A stretch of DNA of 7,132 bases. Origin: Desulfobacteraceae bacterium UBA5623 (GTDB lineage: Bacteria > Desulfobacterota > DSM-4660 > Desulfatiglandales > Desulfatiglandaceae). The translations under genes and the position numbers were made by a program. Shown piece after piece: positions 5,010-7,132 of the stretch. The notes below the pieces were generated by a model. It saw only the letters and a list, made by a program, of their open reading frames with translations, was not told the DNA's origin and searched no databases. The stretch covers positions 1-7,132 of the forward strand of contig DIKH01000027.1 in assembly GCA_002424495.1 (NCBI GenBank). Reading direction: 5' to 3'. The first letter of the stretch is position 1, and every line of letters starts with the position of its first letter.

Positions 5010-6131
5010 ATGGCCAGATCTGTTCTGATCCTGATTTTTTTGACTGTATTTTTATCTTTGACCGCCTGCACCGAGGAAAAAAAGGCGCAGGGACCACCTC
5101 CTCTGCCTGAGGTCGAAGTTGTAAATGTTATACAGAAGGACACGCCCGTTCACAAAGAGCGGGTGGCCGTCACCGACGGTCTGGTAAATGCCACCATCCT
5201 GGCCCAGGTGCAGGGATATCTGATAAAACAGAACTACAAGGAGGGTGATTTCGTCACAAAGGGTACATTGCTGTTTGAGATTGATTCCAGGCCGTTTCAG
5301 GCGGTGCTGGACGAGGCAAAGGCGGCCCTGGCAAAGGATCAGGCCGTGCTCCAGACCGCCCAGGCCAATCTTAACAGGGTTCTTCCCCTGGCAGAGGCCA
5401 ACGCCCTGAGCCAAAAGGACAAGGACGACGCTATCGGCAGTGTGCAGGCCGGCGAGGCGCAGGTAATAGCATCCAGGGCATCAGTCCGTAAGGCTGAGCT
5501 GGATATGGGTTTCACGAAGATCGTTTCTCCCATTGATGGCATTGCAGGGGCTGCCAACGCCCAGATCGGCGACCTCGTTGGGACACCCCAGGCGCGGGTG
5601 CTGACCAATGTGTCCACAGTTAACCCCATAAAGGTGTATGTCCCTATCAGTGAGCGCGAATACCTCGAGACGGTGGAACTGCGCAAGAATGGGGGGGGGA
5701 CCGGGAAGAAATCCTTTGAACTGATACTGGCCGATGGAAACCTCTGGCCCCATAAAGGTGAGTTTTCTTTTGCCGACCGTCAGGTTGCCGCCCAGACTGG
5801 AACGCTCAGGGTGGCCCTTCTTTTTCCCAATCCTGAAAACATCCTGCGTCCCGGACAGTATGCCAAGGTGCGTGCCCTTATGCGCACGGAAAAAGGCGCC
5901 TTGCTGGTGCCCCAGCGTGCCGTTGGCGAACTTCAGGGCAGATATCAGGTGGCCGTGGTTGAGTCAGACAACACGGTCCGCATTCGCAACGTGAAGGTCG
6001 GAGAGCGCTTTGGAGATCTTTGGATCATTCAAGAGGGGCTTGCGGCCGGGGACAGGGTCGTAGCCGAAGGCATTCAAAAAGCGGGCGACGGCGTCAAGGT
6101 AAACCCCAAAACATTTTCCCCGAAGCAGTAG
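5010..6131 (+). CDS. RND efflux periplasmic adaptor (membrane fusion) lipoprotein, AcrA/MexA type
   Basis: This 373-residue protein links an RND pump to an outer-membrane channel. The start at 5010 follows AAGGGGG (4996-5002) and opens a lipoprotein signal with hydrophobic 5-17 and lipobox L-T-A-C, Cys20. The in-frame ATG at 4977 would add 11 charged residues and has a poor Shine-Dalgarno sequence. The lipoyl/barrel-sandwich halves are at about 58-95 (A-Q-V-Q-G-Y-L and the Y-K-E-G-D-F-V-x-K-G-x-L-L-F-E-I-D segment, 76-92) and 165-190 (F-T-K-I-V-S-P-I-D-G, 168-177). They flank an alpha-helical coiled-coil hairpin at about 96-164 rich in Ala, Gln and Lys. A beta-barrel (about 205-292, with F-x-D-R-Q-V-x-x-Q-T-G-T at 254-265 and L-R-P-G-Q-Y at 279-284) and the membrane-proximal domain (297-365, L-V-P-Q-R-A-V-G) follow. 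The length is usual. A 9-base G run lies in the barrel coding region. The pump gene follows after 55 nt. Confidence 0.95.
   Translation: MARSVLILIFLTVFLSLTACTEEKKAQGPPPLPEVEVVNVIQKDTPVHKERVAVTDGLVNATILAQVQGYLIKQNYKEGDFVTKGTLLFEIDSRPFQAVLDEAKAALAKDQAVLQTAQANLNRVLPLAEANALSQKDKDDAIGSVQAGEAQVIASRASVRKAELDMGFTKIVSPIDGIAGAANAQIGDLVGTPQARVLTNVSTVNPIKVYVPISEREYLETVELRKNGGGTGKKSFELILADGNLWPHKGEFSFADRQVAAQTGTLRVALLFPNPENILRPGQYAKVRALMRTEKGALLVPQRAVGELQGRYQVAVVESDNTVRIRNVKVGERFGDLWIIQEGLAAGDRVVAEGIQKAGDGVKVNPKTFSPKQ
5691..5699 (+). repeat. Nine-base poly-G tract inside the adaptor gene
   Basis: Nine consecutive G bases encode Gly228-Gly230 of the adaptor. The gene stays in frame as written. A single-base slip would truncate the protein before its membrane-proximal domain, so the tract could act as a slippage-prone switch or simply be a sequencing/assembly risk point. 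Confidence 0.6.
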
Positions 6132-6174
6132 ACCGTATTGCTATCTTTAACGCTGTAAACTCTTTTAAAAGCAA

Positions 6175-6184
6175 AGGGGAGGAG
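6175..6184 (+). promoter_or_regulatory. Ribosome binding site of the RND pump gene
   Basis: The purine run AGGGGAGGAG precedes the ATG at 6187. The AGGGGA part (6175-6180) has the better spacing of 6 nt. The 55-nt gap from the adaptor stop shows no terminator, which supports an operon. Confidence 0.6.
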
Positions 6185-6186
6185 CT

Positions 6187-7132
6187 ATGGCAAAGTTTTT
6201 CATCAACCGGCCGATCGTGGCCATGGTCATCTCCATCATCTTCGTCATAGTGGGCATCGTAGCCATGCTGGGGCTGCCCATTGCCCAGTACCCGGATATC
6301 GTCCCGCCTGAAATCTTCATCAATACCTTTTACGTGGGTGCGGATGCGCAGACCGTCGAGCAGTCTGTGGCCACCCCCATCGAGCAGGAGATGAGCGGTG
6401 TGGACAACATGAACTACATGTACTCGCTCAACGCCAACAACGGCGAGTTGCGGCAGTACGTGAACTTCGACGTCAAGACCGACCCTAACATTGACCAGGT
6501 GCTGGCCCAGATGCGCAAGGCCCAGGCAGACTCAAAACTGCCCTCCGAGGTCCGCGACTACGGGGTAACGGTAAAAAAATCACAGTCCTCACCCCTGATG
6601 GTGATCAATCTGTCCTCACCCAAAGGCACCTATGACGCCACATTCCTGGCCAATTATGCCTATATCAACCTGAACGACCAGATCATGCGGGTGCCGGGCA
6701 TTGCCAGCGTCACCGTGTTCGGCGCGGGCCAGTATGCCATGCGGCTGTGGGTGAAACCCGATCAGCTTGCCAAGCTCAACATCACGGTGGCCGAGATCGT
6801 GGATGCAATCAAAAAGCAGAATACGGTCAACCCGGCAGGCCAGGTGGGCGCCGAGCCGGCGCCTGCCGGCATTGAGTTTACTTATGCCATCCGGGCACAG
6901 GGCCGTCTGGAGAACCCGGATGAATTTGAACAGATCGTGCTGCGGGCAGACCCGGACGGGTCAATCGTGCGGCTCAAGGACGTGGCCCGCATCGAGCTTG
7001 GAAGCCAGAACTACAGTGTGGTGGGCCGCCTGAACGGCAAGTCCGCGACGGTTTTGGCATTGTACCAGCTTCCCGGAACCAACGCGATTGCCGCGGTTGA
7101 CGGTGTCAAAAAGCTGATGAAACAGGTGAAAG
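6187..7132 (+). CDS. RND efflux pump inner-membrane subunit, AcrB/MexB (HAE-1) type, 3' partial
   Basis: The first 315 residues of a protein that is usually about 1,030-1,060 long are visible; the window ends mid-gene. It is the proton-driven trimeric pump that captures substrates in the periplasm and inner membrane. The N-terminus is typical: F-F-I-N-R-P-I-V-A (4-12), the first transmembrane helix at about 10-29, then L-P-I-A-Q-Y-P-D-I-V-P-P (30-41) and the Y-V-G-A-D-A-Q-T-V-E-x-S-V-x-x-P-I-E-Q segment (49-67). Next come M-x-G-V-D-N-M-N-Y-M (69-78), V-x-K-S-x-S-S-P-L-M-V (129-139), the V-P-G-I-A-x-V-x-V-F-G segment (169-179) and M-R-L-W-V-K-P-D (185-192). These form porter subdomains PN1/PN2 and the start of the docking domain. 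The transmembrane charge-relay residues lie beyond the window. Substrate range cannot be read from this part. Confidence 0.96.
   Translation, partial: MAKFFINRPIVAMVISIIFVIVGIVAMLGLPIAQYPDIVPPEIFINTFYVGADAQTVEQSVATPIEQEMSGVDNMNYMYSLNANNGELRQYVNFDVKTDPNIDQVLAQMRKAQADSKLPSEVRDYGVTVKKSQSSPLMVINLSSPKGTYDATFLANYAYINLNDQIMRVPGIASVTVFGAGQYAMRLWVKPDQLAKLNITVAEIVDAIKKQNTVNPAGQVGAEPAPAGIEFTYAIRAQGRLENPDEFEQIVLRADPDGSIVRLKDVARIELGSQNYSVVGRLNGKSATVLALYQLPGTNAIAAVDGVKKLMKQVK

Noticed and set aside
5052..5753. Overlapping minus-strand open frames opposite the efflux adaptor
   Set aside because: They are antisense shadows of a well-recognised gene with high GC; the translations show no family features.

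Overview
The window is from a Gram-negative bacterium. Every gene lies on the + strand and nearly every product carries an export signal (Sec, lipoprotein or Tat), so this is an envelope/periplasm locus. A Tat-exported split-Soret-type dihaem cytochrome c, together with the DUF3313, YSC84, DUF3300 and DUF2950 families and a probable UGA-selenocysteine codon, points to an anaerobic or metabolically versatile member of the former Deltaproteobacteria (Desulfobacterota). That assignment is inference from gene content; there is no rRNA or other marker gene here.

Layout. Positions 38-3760 hold five closely spaced genes (gaps of 13-49 nt), each with a good Shine-Dalgarno sequence and with no visible terminator between them. 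In order they are: a DUF3313 lipoprotein; a short protein matching only the C-terminal half of a Spy/CpxP-like periplasmic family and lacking its signal peptide; an exported YSC84/SYLF lipid-binding-domain protein; a split-Soret cytochrome c whose reading frame is crossed by one in-frame TGA; and a DUF3300 protein with a long Ser/Gly/Arg-rich tail. After a 97-nt gap comes a DUF2950 protein, the usual partner of DUF3300.

A 177-nt AT-rich gap (4833-5009) follows. It holds a candidate sigma70 promoter and a 7+7 bp inverted repeat that looks like a repressor operator. It precedes an RND efflux operon: a periplasmic adaptor lipoprotein (AcrA/MexA type) and the inner-membrane pump (AcrB/MexB, HAE-1 type), which runs off the right end.

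Main point of interest. The cytochrome gene is best read as one 274-residue selenoprotein (1707-2531). TGA at 1932-1934 stands where the C_GCAxxG_C_C/split-Soret family has its first conserved cysteine. The frame continues unchanged into well-conserved family sequence with two CxxCH haem sites. A hairpin with a G-rich six-base apical loop starts 13 nt after the TGA, where a bacterial SECIS element should be. A gene caller that treats TGA as stop would split this into two unrelated-looking fragments, the second without a signal peptide.

Functionally, the first block looks like a set of envelope-stress or envelope-remodelling proteins with a periplasmic redox protein embedded in it. The second block is a self-contained drug/solvent efflux system whose outer-membrane channel would lie beyond the window, if present.
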